Positions 8,561 through 19,666 are shown, counted from the stretch's first letter. The stretch is 46,417 bases of DNA from Prevotella sp. (GCA_016284635.1 JAEEPF010000007.1:1-46417); one strand, 5' to 3'. A program made the numbers and translations. The notes: a model not told the origin generated them from the sequence alone.

Positions 8561-10321
8561 TTACTTCTTTCCGAATAAGAGTTGGCGATCACGCTCGATG
8601 GCGGGCTTCACCCATTCCTCAGGAACGAACTTCCAGTTCGAGTTCGGCTGGGGATTGATAGTCCCTTGGCGCTTGATCTCCTCCGTCAGATAGTGGCGCT
8701 GGTCGAGTTCGCTGCAATAGATCACACGGCTGGCGAGCGAGTCCTTGGGAATACCAGCACCGTGTGTGAGCAGTTCACCACCGCCGTTGGCGCGATAACT
8801 GTTCATCGCTACGTTGTACCATTTTTTCTCGTCGAAGGGTTGGCCGTTTGACATGCGGAGGATCTTCACTTTCTCACCGTCGGGCTTGGTGACGTCGACT
8901 TCGTAGTCGATGCCGGCAGCAGAGTCGAAGTTGAAGGTGTAGTATTTGAAGCCTGCGCGCTGCTGGTCGCCCTTCATCTCGTCGTTGAGCAGCAGGATAT
9001 GGTCGTCAGGCGACTTCATCTGATTTGTCCACATGTCGTAACTCATCTCTAAATGCTTGCGGATCTCCTCGCCCGTCATACGGAGCACGAGCAGCAGGTT
9101 CTCGAAGCGGTAGAGCTTGAACATATCGGCCTGCGTCACATCGCCCGCATCGATCTTGGCATTGAACGACAAGGGGGCTGTGATGGAGATGTCGGCACCT
9201 GTGATCTCCAATTGCAGGTTGTGGATCAGGTCGGCGAAGGCGGAGTTGCCAAAGAAGCTGTCACGCGTGTAGATGGCGTTCTTGAAGGTGCCGATTTTAC
9301 GGTCTACGTATGCTTTCACAGCATCGATGCGAGGCTGGAAGTGGCTGACCATCTCGTCGTCAATCTGCTCGTCGTTCACGCTGGCAATCTCGCCCTTGAT
9401 GTCCTTCTTCACCAGGTGGCCCTTCTCGTAGGTCAGTTCGATCTCCGTCTCTGCCACGTTGCGGACATAGCATGAGGGGTCGATGATGAGCACCTGCTGA
9501 CCGTCTTTGTTGGTAATCCACTCGTTGTGCACCTGGTGGTCGTGTCCGAAGAAGATGATGTCGAAGCCTGGCACCTCACGGGCAACGGCGGCTGTGGCGT
9601 TCTCCTCGTAGGTGTCAGTGACGATGCCGCCATCCTTGCCTGAGTGGAAGAGTCCGAAGATCAGGTCTGGACGCTCTGTCTCCTTGATGTACTTCACCCA
9701 TTTCTTGGCGCAGCCGGTCATCTCCTCAAACTCCATTCCCTTCCACACGTTGTCTGTCAGCCAGTTGGGAATGGCGGGCGTGAGCATACCAATGATGCAG
9801 ATTTTCACACCGTCGATATAGTGGACGGAGTAGGGGTGCAGGCCGTCGTAGATATTCTTCGGATGGGCTGTGCCGTCAGAGCCAGCCTTCACGATGTTAG
9901 CTCCCAGCAGCGGGCAGCGCACCTCACGGATCCATTTGTCATAGACCTTATGACCGGGCTCGATGTCGTGATTGCCTACGGTCTCAGCATCGTAGCCCAT
10001 ATAGTTGATGACGGAGGCTGCGAGGTTCTCGTTGGTGGGCATCACGTAGTTCGACCAGTATACACAGGGCTGTCCTTGCAGGATGTCGCCGTTGTCGATG
10101 AGCAGCAGGTGGTCGCCATATTTCGCGCGTTCCTTCTTAATATAAGTGTTTGCACGAGTAAGGGTTCCCTTGAGGGGCTTGCGCTCCATGAAGTCGTAGG
10201 GGAAGAAATGTCCGTGTACGTCGCTGGTCTCGATCACCTTTAATCGAATGGTCTTGTTCAATTGTCCTGATACAGATAGCAGGACAAAAAGTGTGAGCGT
10301 TAAAAGTAATATCTTCTTCAT
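8561..10321 (-). CDS. bifunctional metallophosphatase/5'-nucleotidase
   Basis: DVHGHFFPYDFMERKP, DNGDILQGQP, VGNHDIEPGHKVY, FFGHDHQVHNEW; signal peptide start MKKILLLTLTLFVLLSVSGQ. Confidence 0.9.
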   Translation of the reverse strand: MKKILLLTLTLFVLLSVSGQLNKTIRLKVIETSDVHGHFFPYDFMERKPLKGTLTRANTYIKKERAKYGDHLLLIDNGDILQGQPCVYWSNYVMPTNENLAASVINYMGYDAETVGNHDIEPGHKVYDKWIREVRCPLLGANIVKAGSDGTAHPKNIYDGLHPYSVHYIDGVKICIIGMLTPAIPNWLTDNVWKGMEFEEMTGCAKKWVKYIKETERPDLIFGLFHSGKDGGIVTDTYEENATAAVAREVPGFDIIFFGHDHQVHNEWITNKDGQQVLIIDPSCYVRNVAETEIELTYEKGHLVKKDIKGEIASVNDEQIDDEMVSHFQPRIDAVKAYVDRKIGTFKNAIYTRDSFFGNSAFADLIHNLQLEITGADISITAPLSFNAKIDAGDVTQADMFKLYRFENLLLVLRMTGEEIRKHLEMSYDMWTNQMKSPDDHILLLNDEMKGDQQRAGFKYYTFNFDSAAGIDYEVDVTKPDGEKVKILRMSNGQPFDEKKWYNVAMNSYRANGGGELLTHGAGIPKDSLASRVIYCSELDQRHYLTEEIKRQGTINPQPNSNWKFVPEEWVKPAIERDRQLLFGKK

Positions 10322-10444
10322 ATAGATTAATTTTTCTGCAAAATTACGAAGAATATTCCAAACGACCAAGAGTTTTTGGTGTTTTAGGCACACTTTTTGC
10401 AGTTTTTATAGCAGAACACATTAAAAGAAAAGGAGGAAACGATT

Positions 10445-11146
10445 ATGGCATTTATCGATTATTACAAGATTTTGGGCGTCGACAAGACGATTCCACAGAA
10501 GGACGTGAAGAAAGCGTACCTGAAACGTGCGAAGCAGTTCCATCCCGATCTGCATCCCGACGATCCGAAGGCTCAGGCGAAGTTCCAGGCTTTACAGGAG
10601 GCGTATGATGTGATTGGCGATCCTGAGAAGCGTCGCAAGTATGACCAATATGGTGAACAATGGAAGCAGGCTGAGCAGTTCCAAGGCTTTGGCGGAGGCG
10701 CTGGTGGCGGCAATCCCTTCGGCGGCTTTGACTTCTCACAGTTCACGTCGGGTTCAGGTGGCTTCAGCTCATTCTTTGAGGATCTCTTTGGGCGTAAAGG
10801 TCGACAGGGTGGGGGCTTTGGCGGCTTCCAGGGCTTCTCGTCAGGAGGTGCAGGCTTTGGCCGTCAGGCGCGTACAAACTCTGGTGAGATGAACGCCAAC
10901 GTGACCATCGACCTCTATACGGCCCTGTTGGGCGGTGAGGTGATGCTCTCGCTGAGCAACGGTCAGAAGGTGAAGATGAAGATTAAGCCGGAGACGCAGC
11001 CTGGTACAAAAGTACGTCTCCGCGGCAAGGGATATGACCGCGGAGACGGAACCTTTGGTGATCTGATCATCACCTATCAGGTGACACTGCCTACGAACCT
11101 GACAGAGCGGCAGAAGTCGCTGCTCTATCAGATGCGTGAGGGCTGA
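10445..11146 (+). CDS. DnaJ/CbpA-type J-domain co-chaperone
   Basis: DYYKILGVDKTIPQKDVKKAYLKRAKQFHPDLHPDD (HPD motif), G/F-rich linker, C-terminal substrate-binding region. Confidence 0.92.
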   Translation: MAFIDYYKILGVDKTIPQKDVKKAYLKRAKQFHPDLHPDDPKAQAKFQALQEAYDVIGDPEKRRKYDQYGEQWKQAEQFQGFGGGAGGGNPFGGFDFSQFTSGSGGFSSFFEDLFGRKGRQGGGFGGFQGFSSGGAGFGRQARTNSGEMNANVTIDLYTALLGGEVMLSLSNGQKVKMKIKPETQPGTKVRLRGKGYDRGDGTFGDLIITYQVTLPTNLTERQKSLLYQMREG

Positions 11147-11147
11147 T

Positions 11148-12593
11148 TTAGTAGAATATCATCGTGATGAGGTAAGCGACGATCGTTGAGGTGAACACGC
11201 AGATCAGACCTGGCATCATGAACGAGTGGTTCAGCAGGTATTTTCCGATGACGGTTGTACCAGAACGGTCGAAGTTCACTGTGGCGATATCAGAGGGATA
11301 GTTGGGGATGAAGAAGTAACCGTAGACGGAAGGCAGCACACCCAGCAGCACTGGGCCAGGGATGCCTAACTTGTATGCCAGCGGCAGCATGGCCACCACC
11401 ACAGCACCCTGAGAGTTGATGAGCACAGAAACCAGGAAGAACACCAGAGCGATGCTCCAGGGATACTGGGCTACGATGTCCTCGAGGCCAGCCTGCATCT
11501 CAGACATGTAATTAGAGAAATAGGTGTCGGCCAGCCAGGCGATACCGTAGATGGCGACAACGGCCACCATACCAGACTGCCAGACGGGTCCTGCGACGGC
11601 TTTCTTAGGAGCAGCCTTGCAGAAGATGATCATCAGCGCTGCGGCAGAGATCATCACAATCTGGATGACGAGGTTCATCTTCAGACCAGCCATACTCTTC
11701 TCCGTGAATCCTTCGGCCACAATACCTGCTTTTGCAAGTGCATCTGCAGTGATCGTTGTATTACCATCGATAATGGGAATGGGTGCAGCACCCTTAATGG
11801 CCTTTATGGTCTCGTATGAGGGCAGCAGTTCGGGGATTGCAGCAAACATCACGATGACTGCGAGGGCACCGAGGAAGATGAACACAGCGTTCTTGGCCGA
11901 CTGCGGGATTTCCTTGTCGAGGGTGGTAGCACCAGAGCCGTAGATGTAATCACGCTGAACGGGATCAGCAATCTTCTTCTGGAACTCAGGATCCTTGTCG
12001 AGGTCGAGACCACGACGGTAAGAAGCTGCAGCAGCAGCCATCAGACCACACACGCAGGCAGGAATGGAAACCATCAGCACACGTGGAATCGTGATGTCGA
12101 AATGATTGGCATTGGAGATGGTGACGAAGGCCACAACGGCGGCAGCGATGGGTGAACAGGTGATACCCACCTGAGAGGCGATAGAGGCCACACCACAAGG
12201 ACGTTCAGGTCGAATGCCTTTCTTTAACGCAATGTCGCAAATAATTGGCATTAAGGTATATACCACATGACCTGTACCAACCAAAACCGTCAGGAAGAAC
12301 GTACACAGCGGGGCGAGGAACGTGATGCGATCCGGATGTTTGCGAAGCATCTTCTCAGCAATCTGGATCAACCAGTCCATACCACCTGAAGCCTGCATGA
12401 TACCCGCACATGTGACGGCTGCGATGATGATGTAGATCACATCCGTCGGAGGCGTACCAGGCTTCAAGCCAAAACCGAACACGAGAATGGCCAAACCGAT
12501 ACCGGAAATGGCACCAAGGGCGAGAGAACCGTAGCGTGAACCCACCCACAAAGCTCCTAAAACGATGCAGAGCTGAATGATCATTAATACCAT
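11148..12593 (-). CDS. anaerobic C4-dicarboxylate transporter (Dcu family)
   Basis: 481-aa polytopic protein; GTGHVVYTLMPIICDIALKKGIRPERP, SQVGITCSPIAAAVV. Confidence 0.88.
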   Translation of the reverse strand: MVLMIIQLCIVLGALWVGSRYGSLALGAISGIGLAILVFGFGLKPGTPPTDVIYIIIAAVTCAGIMQASGGMDWLIQIAEKMLRKHPDRITFLAPLCTFFLTVLVGTGHVVYTLMPIICDIALKKGIRPERPCGVASIASQVGITCSPIAAAVVAFVTISNANHFDITIPRVLMVSIPACVCGLMAAAAASYRRGLDLDKDPEFQKKIADPVQRDYIYGSGATTLDKEIPQSAKNAVFIFLGALAVIVMFAAIPELLPSYETIKAIKGAAPIPIIDGNTTITADALAKAGIVAEGFTEKSMAGLKMNLVIQIVMISAAALMIIFCKAAPKKAVAGPVWQSGMVAVVAIYGIAWLADTYFSNYMSEMQAGLEDIVAQYPWSIALVFFLVSVLINSQGAVVVAMLPLAYKLGIPGPVLLGVLPSVYGYFFIPNYPSDIATVNFDRSGTTVIGKYLLNHSFMMPGLICVFTSTIVAYLITMIFY

Positions 12594-12697
12594 ATTGACT
12601 TTTAATTAGTTATTGATTATAATTTGTGTGCAAAGATAAGAAAAAAATCTGAAAGAAAAAACTTTTTAAGGGAAAAATCTAAAAATTATTTATTTCT

Positions 12698-12729
12698 TTT
12701 GTCAGGTCAGATAATTTATGTACCTTTGC
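12698..12729 (+). promoter_or_regulatory. Bacteroidota sigma-70 (RpoD/ABfr-type) promoter for ileS
   Basis: TTTG-N19-TACCTTTGC exact spacing. Confidence 0.75.
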
Positions 12730-12765
12730 ACGCTAAAAGAGAAAAGGTATAAAAAACGACATAAA

Positions 12766-15700
12766 ATGGCTAAAAGATTTGCCGAACATAACGGCCTGAA
12801 CCTGACAAAGGTGAATGACGACATCCTTGAGATGTGGAGAGAGAAGAACGTGTTCTGGCGCTCGGTAGACGAGCGCGAGGGCTGTCCGCAGTTTGTTTTC
12901 TTTGAGGGACCTCCCTCAGCCAACGGTCATCCTGGTATCCACCATGTGCTGGCGCGTACCATTAAGGATACCTTCAACCGCTATAAGACGATGAAGGGTT
13001 TCCAGGTGAAGCGTAAGGCTGGCTGGGATACTCACGGACTGCCTGTGGAGCTGGGTGTGGAGAAAGAACTCGGCATCACTAAAGCCGATATCGACAACAA
13101 GGAGAGCGAAAAGTACATCTCAACGGAGGACTACAACAAAAAGTGTCGTGAGAACGTGATGATGTACACGCAGGAGTGGCGCGATCTGACGGAGAAGATG
13201 GGATACTTTGTGGATCTCGACAATCCGTATATCACTTATGACAACAAGTATATTGAGACACTGTGGTGGCTCTTGCAGCAGTTCTATAAGAAGGGTCTGC
13301 TCTATAAGGGCTATACCATCCAGCCGTATTCTCCTGCTGCAGGTACAGGTCTAAGCTCACATGAGTTGAACCAGCCTGGTTGCTATCGTGATGTGAAGGA
13401 TACCACCGTTACAGCGCTCTTTAAGGCTGTCAATCCTAAGGAAGAGTGGACGAAGTGGGGTACACCATATTTCGTTGCTTGGACGACTACCCCCTGGACA
13501 TTGCCTTCAAATACAGCCCTCTGCGTAGGTCCGAAGATCGACTATGTGGCTGTAGAGACCTACAATGCCTACAACGGTGAGAAGATCACCATCATCCTGG
13601 CTGAGAGCAGACTGAATGCCTATCTTGCTCCTGAGGGTGCGATTACGGATGGCGGCGAGATGCCTGAATACAATAAAGGTGAGAAGTTTGTACCTTATCG
13701 TATTGTAGGCCGTTATACAGGTGAAGAGCTGGTAGGTCTGAAGTATCAGCAGCTGATGCCTTGGGTGAAGCCTTCTGCCAAACTGGATCAGAATGCTGCC
13801 GACTATGTGAAGGTATACGCCGAGGCTCATCCGGAGAAGGTATTCACAGGTGAGAACGGCAAGGATCAGTTTGTGGAGATGGAGAGTGAGGCTTTCCGTG
13901 TGATCCCTGGTGACTATGTGACTACTGAGGATGGTGCTGGTATTGTGCATATCGCACCTACATTCGGTGCCGATGACGCCAAAGTTGCCAAGGATGCCCA
14001 CATCCCAAGCCTCTTCCTTATAAATAAGAAAGGTGAGACGCGTCCGATGGTAGACCTGCAGGGTAAGTACTATGTAATGGACGAGCTCGATGATAACTTC
14101 ATCGCCAAGTGTGTGAACAAGGAGGCCTATGGCCATCATGCAGGCGATTACGTGAAGAATGCCTATGCTCCTGAGTTCAACAAGGACGGCAAGTATGACG
14201 AGCAGGCAGCGTCGAAGGCAGAAGACCTGAACATCGTGATCTGTATGGAGATGAAGCAGGAGGGTACGGCGCTGAAGATAGAGAAGCACGTACACAACTA
14301 TCCTCATTGCTGGCGTACAGACAAGCCCGTGCTCTACTATCCGCTCGACTCATGGTTCATCAGAAGCACAGCCAAGAAGGACCGTATGTTTGAACTCAAC
14401 AAGACCATCAACTGGCAGCCTGAGTCAACAGGTACGGGTCGCTTCGGCAACTGGCTGGAGAACCTGAACGACTGGAACCTCTCTCGTTCTCGCTTCTGGG
14501 GAACTCCGCTTCCCATCTGGCGTGATGAGGACGGCAAGGAGATCTGTATCGGCTCTGTAGAGGAACTCTACAATGAGATCGAGAAGGCTGTGAAGGCTGG
14601 ATTCATGCAGAGTAACCCGCTGAAGGTCAATGGCTTCGTTCCTGGCGATATGAGTAAGGAGAATTACGACAAGATTGATCTCCATCGTCCTTACGTTGAT
14701 AACATCGTCCTCGTTTCAGAGAGTGGTAAGCCTATGAAGCGTGAGAGTGACCTGATTGACGTATGGTTCGACTCTGGTTCTATGCCTTATGCACAGGTGC
14801 ACTATCCGTTTGAGAATAAGGACCTGATCGACAAGGGCATTGCTTTCCCCTGCGACTTCATCAACGAGGGTGTGGACCAGACACGTGGCTGGTTCTTCAC
14901 TCTGCATGCTATCGCCACAATGATTTTCGACTCTGTAGCCTTCAAGAATGTGATTTCTTCAGGCCTGGTACTCGATGCTAAGGGCAACAAGATGTCAAAG
15001 CATGTGGGCAATGTGGTGAATCCATTCGATATGATTGGCAAGTTTGGTTCTGATGCCGTCCGTCTGTATATGATGACCAACTCAGAGCCTTGGGATAACC
15101 TGAAGTTCGACCCAGAGGGTGTGGATGAGGTGCGCCGCAAGTTCTTCGGCACCTTATATAATACGTATAGCTTCTTTGCGCTGTATGCCAATGTGGATGG
15201 CTTTGATCCTCAGATGGCTCAGGTGGCCTTTGAGAAGCGTCCTGAGATCGACCGTTGGATCCTCTCTTGTCTGAATACCCTCATCAAGGGTGTGGAGGCA
15301 GAACTCGACGGCTATGATCCCACCCGTGCAGGCCGTCTGATTGATGCCTTCGTGAATGACGACCTCTCCAACTGGTATGTTCGTCTGAACCGTAAGCGTT
15401 TCTGGGGTAAGGAGATGAGCGAGGATAAGCTCTCGGCCTACCAGACACTCTATACCTGTCTGATGACGGTTGCCAAGCTTCTGGCTCCGTTTGCTCCTTT
15501 CTATGCAGACCAGTTATATAAGGACTTGGGCGGTGTGCTTGACTCTGTACACCTCGACAAATTCCCTGTGGCTGATGAATCTCAGATTAACAAGGATCTC
15601 GAAGCCCGTATGGAGATGGCCCAGAAGATCACCTCTATGGTCCTCGCCCTGCGTCGTAAGGTGAACATCAAGGTGCGTCAGCCGCTGCAGGCCATCATGA

Positions 15701-16329
15701 TTCCTGCCGTCGATGCTGAGCAGAAGAAGCACATTGAGGCTGTGAAGGACCTGATTATGAACGAGGTGAACGTGAAGGAACTGCGTTTCGTAGAAGGTGC
15801 AGGTGTGCTGGTGAAGAAGGTGAAGTGTAACTTCCGTACGATGGGTAAGAAGTTCGGCAAGCTGATGAAGAGTGTAGCTGCCGCTATGGATGCCCTGAGT
15901 CAGGAGCAGATTGCAGAGCTGGAGCAGCAGGGCACCATCGGCATCGAGGTGGAAGGTCAGCAGCTGACCGTTGAGGCTGTCGATGTGGAGATCATCTCTG
16001 AGGATATCCCAGGCTGGTTGGTGGCCAACGAAGGCAACCTGACCGTAGCCCTTGAGGTGGAACTCACTGAAGAACTGAAGAACGAGGGTATGGCCCGTGA
16101 ACTCATCAACCGCATCCAGAACATCCGTAAGGAGAGTGGCCTGGAGATTACCGACCGTATCAGTGTGGTGCTGGCTCCTAATGCAGAGGTAGAGAAGTCC
16201 GTCAACAGCTTTGGCGACTATATCAAAACCCAGGTTCTGGCAGACACCATCACTATCGAGCCCAATGACGGTCAGGAGATTGACTTCGATGACTTTACGT
16301 TGAATATCAAAATCAATAAACAACAATAA
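12766..16329 (+). CDS. ileS: isoleucyl-tRNA synthetase
   Basis: HxGH-type GHPGIHHVLARTIKD, GWDTHGLPVE, KMSKHVGN; start at MAKRFAEHNGLNL. Confidence 0.96.
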   Translation: MAKRFAEHNGLNLTKVNDDILEMWREKNVFWRSVDEREGCPQFVFFEGPPSANGHPGIHHVLARTIKDTFNRYKTMKGFQVKRKAGWDTHGLPVELGVEKELGITKADIDNKESEKYISTEDYNKKCRENVMMYTQEWRDLTEKMGYFVDLDNPYITYDNKYIETLWWLLQQFYKKGLLYKGYTIQPYSPAAGTGLSSHELNQPGCYRDVKDTTVTALFKAVNPKEEWTKWGTPYFVAWTTTPWTLPSNTALCVGPKIDYVAVETYNAYNGEKITIILAESRLNAYLAPEGAITDGGEMPEYNKGEKFVPYRIVGRYTGEELVGLKYQQLMPWVKPSAKLDQNAADYVKVYAEAHPEKVFTGENGKDQFVEMESEAFRVIPGDYVTTEDGAGIVHIAPTFGADDAKVAKDAHIPSLFLINKKGETRPMVDLQGKYYVMDELDDNFIAKCVNKEAYGHHAGDYVKNAYAPEFNKDGKYDEQAASKAEDLNIVICMEMKQEGTALKIEKHVHNYPHCWRTDKPVLYYPLDSWFIRSTAKKDRMFELNKTINWQPESTGTGRFGNWLENLNDWNLSRSRFWGTPLPIWRDEDGKEICIGSVEELYNEIEKAVKAGFMQSNPLKVNGFVPGDMSKENYDKIDLHRPYVDNIVLVSESGKPMKRESDLIDVWFDSGSMPYAQVHYPFENKDLIDKGIAFPCDFINEGVDQTRGWFFTLHAIATMIFDSVAFKNVISSGLVLDAKGNKMSKHVGNVVNPFDMIGKFGSDAVRLYMMTNSEPWDNLKFDPEGVDEVRRKFFGTLYNTYSFFALYANVDGFDPQMAQVAFEKRPEIDRWILSCLNTLIKGVEAELDGYDPTRAGRLIDAFVNDDLSNWYVRLNRKRFWGKEMSEDKLSAYQTLYTCLMTVAKLLAPFAPFYADQLYKDLGGVLDSVHLDKFPVADESQINKDLEARMEMAQKITSMVLALRRKVNIKVRQPLQAIMIPAVDAEQKKHIEAVKDLIMNEVNVKELRFVEGAGVLVKKVKCNFRTMGKKFGKLMKSVAAAMDALSQEQIAELEQQGTIGIEVEGQQLTVEAVDVEIISEDIPGWLVANEGNLTVALEVELTEELKNEGMARELINRIQNIRKESGLEITDRISVVLAPNAEVEKSVNSFGDYIKTQVLADTITIEPNDGQEIDFDDFTLNIKINKQQ

Positions 16330-16351
16330 TTAAACTAACATCTCACATTTT

Positions 16352-16738
16352 ATGGCAGAGAAAACACGCTACACTGATGAAGAACTCGAGGAGTTCCGTC
16401 AGATTATCAATGAGAAATTGGCTTTGGCCAAGCGCGACTATGATCAGATGATGCGCGTACTGACCAACCAGGACTCCAACGATGTGGACGACACATCACC
16501 CACCTACAAGGCATTGGAGGAGGGTAGTGCCACACAGTCAAAGGAGGAACTGATCTCGATGGCAGCTCGTCAGCAGAAGTTCATCCAGGGTCTGAAGGCC
16601 GCACTGGTACGCATAGAAAACAAGACCTACGGCATCGACCGCATCACTGGTAAGTTGATTCCCAAGGAGCGCCTCCGTGCTGTTCCGCATGCTACGCTGA
16701 GTGTGGAGTCGAAGATGATGCAGCAGAACAAGAAGTGA
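16352..16738 (+). CDS. TraR/DksA-type transcriptional regulator
   Basis: 128 aa, immediately downstream of ileS; QKFIQGLKAALVRIENKTYGIDRITGKLIPKERLRAVPHATLSVE. Confidence 0.88.
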   Translation: MAEKTRYTDEELEEFRQIINEKLALAKRDYDQMMRVLTNQDSNDVDDTSPTYKALEEGSATQSKEELISMAARQQKFIQGLKAALVRIENKTYGIDRITGKLIPKERLRAVPHATLSVESKMMQQNKK

Positions 16739-17403
16739 GCCAGACGAAGCCATTACTGACAAAAGGTAGGATGGCGATACTTGTGGTATTCGCCGTCCTC
16801 TTGATAGACCAGATAATCAAGATCTGGGTGAAGACATCAATGACGTTGCATGAGAGTATCCATGTGACTGACTGGTTCTACATCACCTTCATCGAGAACA
16901 ACGGTATGGCGTTTGGCATGCAACTGGGCAGCAAGATCATCTTGTCGCTGTTTAGGATCATAGCCATTTCTGCCTTAGGATACTATATCTGGCTGGAGGT
17001 GAAGCGACAGGCAAAGACCGGCTATATCGTCTGTCTGTCGCTGGTGCTGGCTGGTGCTGCAGGCAACCTGATCGACTGCATGTTCTATGGACTCATGTTC
17101 AATGCCTCCTCACCTTATTATCTGTCGTACTTTGTACCCTTCGGTACGGGTTATGCACCCTTCTTGATGGGTAAGGTGGTGGATATGTTCTATTTCCCGC
17201 TGATAGAGACGGAATGGCCTACGTGGGTGCCTTTCGTGGGTGGTGAGCACTTTGTGTTTTTCAGTCCGGTATTCAACTTTGCCGATTCCTGTATCAGTGT
17301 GAGTGTCGTCTGGTTGCTGCTGTTCTATCGAGAACAGATCGGTAAAATCTCATTCAGCAAAGCTGTCGAACAACCAAAAGACCAAGCAGAACAGGTGGAA
17401 TGA
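16735..17403 (+). CDS. lspA: lipoprotein signal peptidase (signal peptidase II)
   Basis: LIDQIIKIWVK, ENNGMAFGM, AGNLIDCMFYG, FNFADSCISV; GTG start overlaps the upstream stop. Confidence 0.93.
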   Translation: MSQTKPLLTKGRMAILVVFAVLLIDQIIKIWVKTSMTLHESIHVTDWFYITFIENNGMAFGMQLGSKIILSLFRIIAISALGYYIWLEVKRQAKTGYIVCLSLVLAGAAGNLIDCMFYGLMFNASSPYYLSYFVPFGTGYAPFLMGKVVDMFYFPLIETEWPTWVPFVGGEHFVFFSPVFNFADSCISVSVVWLLLFYREQIGKISFSKAVEQPKDQAEQVE

Positions 17404-18329
17404 GACGTGTGGGCGTACATCTGGTCATCGTAGGGGCAACCGTTCTGGTGCTTTTGTCTGCCTGCACGCCGCAGGTACCTTCAAAGTATCTTCAGCCCGA
17501 CGATATGGAAGACCTGATGTACGACTATTACCTCTCCCAAGGCATCAGCAACGGTCGGGCTGGTTCCACAGACTATGATCGTCGCTACAACCTGCAGACG
17601 GTTCTCAAGAAATATGGCCTGACCAATGCTGAGTTCGACTCCACGCTGGTTTACTATTACAACCACATGGAGTTGATGGACGTCATCTATTCCAACATCC
17701 AGAAACGGCTGGGCGACAAAGCCCTTGAGTTAGGTACTTCTGAGGGTGAGGTGGAGCGCTTCACTGCCAACTCTGCTTCTGGCGATACCACCGATGTGTG
17801 GGAGGGTAAGCGCCAGCTGATGCTCCTGCCCATACCGCCTTATCACATTGTGCAGTTCTCACAGAAGGCCGACACCTCTTATTATAAAGGTGACAGTTTC
17901 CTGTTCACGTTTGGTGGCCATTTCCTCGTTCAGAGTGGTTCCAGAAATGCCACAGCCTATCTGGCTGTGACCTATGAGAACGATAGTGTGGTTGCTGTCA
18001 CATCACCCGTCAGCCTCTCTGGTGGTTCTACACTTCGCATCAGACCCTGTGACCTGAGGGCCAAGCGGTTGGATGGTTACATCTATATGCCCCGTCGGGA
18101 TCAGACGGACAATGAGAGCGAGAGTGCCATCCTGCTGCTCAATCACATCCAGCTGATGCGTTTCCACCATAGGAAGCAAACAGATGAAGACAATACTCAG
18201 TCAAAGCCTTCTGTTGCTGTGCCTGAGAAGAAAGATACGACAGACTCTCTCAAACCTCGTATACATCGTCTGGGTGAGCGGCCGAATATGAACCAACCCA
18301 ATAAGAATCAACCAACAATTGCAAGATAA
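17400..18329 (+). CDS. DUF4296-type lipoprotein
   Basis: LSACTPQVPSKYLQPDDMEDLMYDYYLSQGI; ATGA overlap with lspA. Confidence 0.75.
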   Translation: MRRVGVHLVIVGATVLVLLSACTPQVPSKYLQPDDMEDLMYDYYLSQGISNGRAGSTDYDRRYNLQTVLKKYGLTNAEFDSTLVYYYNHMELMDVIYSNIQKRLGDKALELGTSEGEVERFTANSASGDTTDVWEGKRQLMLLPIPPYHIVQFSQKADTSYYKGDSFLFTFGGHFLVQSGSRNATAYLAVTYENDSVVAVTSPVSLSGGSTLRIRPCDLRAKRLDGYIYMPRRDQTDNESESAILLLNHIQLMRFHHRKQTDEDNTQSKPSVAVPEKKDTTDSLKPRIHRLGERPNMNQPNKNQPTIAR

Positions 18330-19666
18330 TGAAACATTTGAAATTCCGTCTATCATTGATGAACTTCCTGGAGTTTGCCGTCTGGGGAGCTTATCTCACC
18401 TGTATGGGTAACTACTTAGGACGTGCCGGACTTGGAGACAAGATTTCCTGGTTCTACGCCATCCAAGGCATCGTGAGCCTGTTCATGCCCACACTGATGG
18501 GTATCGTAGCAGACCGTTTCATCCAGCCTCAGCGCCTCTTGGGCCTGTGCCATTTCGCAGCTGGCGGATTCATGCTCGGCTGTTGGTGGCTGGGTGTGGA
18601 AGCTGGTCATGGACATGAGTTGCCTGACAAGTGGACCTTCATCGCCTTCTACACCCTGAGTGTGGCTTTCTATATGCCAACCATTGCGCTGGCAAACACG
18701 ACGGCCTTCACCATCCTGAAGAACAATGGCTTGGATACCGTGAAGGACTTCCCGCCCATCCGTGTCATTGGTACCGTCGGTTTCATCCTGACCATGTGGT
18801 TTGTCAACTGTTCCGTATGGGCCACAGAGAGTGCCACAGCCGAGGGGCTCTCATTCTCTTTCACGTTTGCGGAGAATCCCTATAAATTCCAGTACACCTA
18901 CATGCAGTTCTTTGTGTCGGGTGTGCTGAGCATGCTGCTATTCCTTTATACTTTCACCTTGCCTGAGTGCAAGCTCACGAAGAAACAGGGGAAGGTCTCT
19001 CTGGCAGAGAGTTTCGGCCTGAACGCCTTCAAGCTCTTCAAGACGAAGAAGATGGCGCTGTTCTTCATCTTCTCAGCCCTCTTGGGCATGTGCCTGCAGG
19101 TGACCAACGGCTATGCTGTACCGTTCATCACAAGCTTTAAAGGCAGTACCGATCCTGCTGTCTATAACTCGTTTGCAGCCAACAATGCCACGCTGCTGTC
19201 GAGTATCTCCCAGATCAGCGAGGCCCTCTGCATCCTGATGATCCCGTTCTTCCTGAAACGCTATGGCATCAAGGTGGTGATGCTGATGTCGATGTTTGCC
19301 TGGGTGTTCCGCTTTGGCTTCTTCGGCGTGGGTAATCCTGCTATGCCGGGTGTCATCCTGTTCATCCTCTCCTGTGTTGTCTATGGTGTGGCCTTCGACT
19401 TCTTCAATGTCTCTGGCGGTATCTTTGTCGATCAGGAGTGTGAGCCCTCTGTGAAGGCTTCGGCTCAGGGACTGTTCATGATGATGACCAATGGCATCGG
19501 TGCCACGATAGGAACCTTGGCGGCTGGCGAGATTGTGAACCACTACTGCTCATGGGAGAATGACTATCTGCAGGGTCAATGGACGACGTGCTGGTTCATC
19601 TTTGCCACCTTCGCCCTGATCGTTGGTGTCTCCTTCGCCCTGGTCTTCCACCCAGACAAGAAGTGA
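18329..19666 (+). CDS. nucleoside:H+ symporter-like MFS permease
   Basis: MKHLKFRLSLMNFLEFAVWGAYLTCMGNYLG, multiple TM segments. Confidence 0.85.
   Translation: MKHLKFRLSLMNFLEFAVWGAYLTCMGNYLGRAGLGDKISWFYAIQGIVSLFMPTLMGIVADRFIQPQRLLGLCHFAAGGFMLGCWWLGVEAGHGHELPDKWTFIAFYTLSVAFYMPTIALANTTAFTILKNNGLDTVKDFPPIRVIGTVGFILTMWFVNCSVWATESATAEGLSFSFTFAENPYKFQYTYMQFFVSGVLSMLLFLYTFTLPECKLTKKQGKVSLAESFGLNAFKLFKTKKMALFFIFSALLGMCLQVTNGYAVPFITSFKGSTDPAVYNSFAANNATLLSSISQISEALCILMIPFFLKRYGIKVVMLMSMFAWVFRFGFFGVGNPAMPGVILFILSCVVYGVAFDFFNVSGGIFVDQECEPSVKASAQGLFMMMTNGIGATIGTLAAGEIVNHYCSWENDYLQGQWTTCWFIFATFALIVGVSFALVFHPDKK

Noticed and set aside
13507-14307. 266-aa minus-strand ORF antisense to ileS
   Set aside because: Lies wholly within ileS; sequence has no recognisable domain and is typical shadow-ORF composition.
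15514-16326. 270-aa minus-strand ORF antisense to the ileS 3' end
   Set aside because: Shadow ORF; no independent promoter or homology signal.
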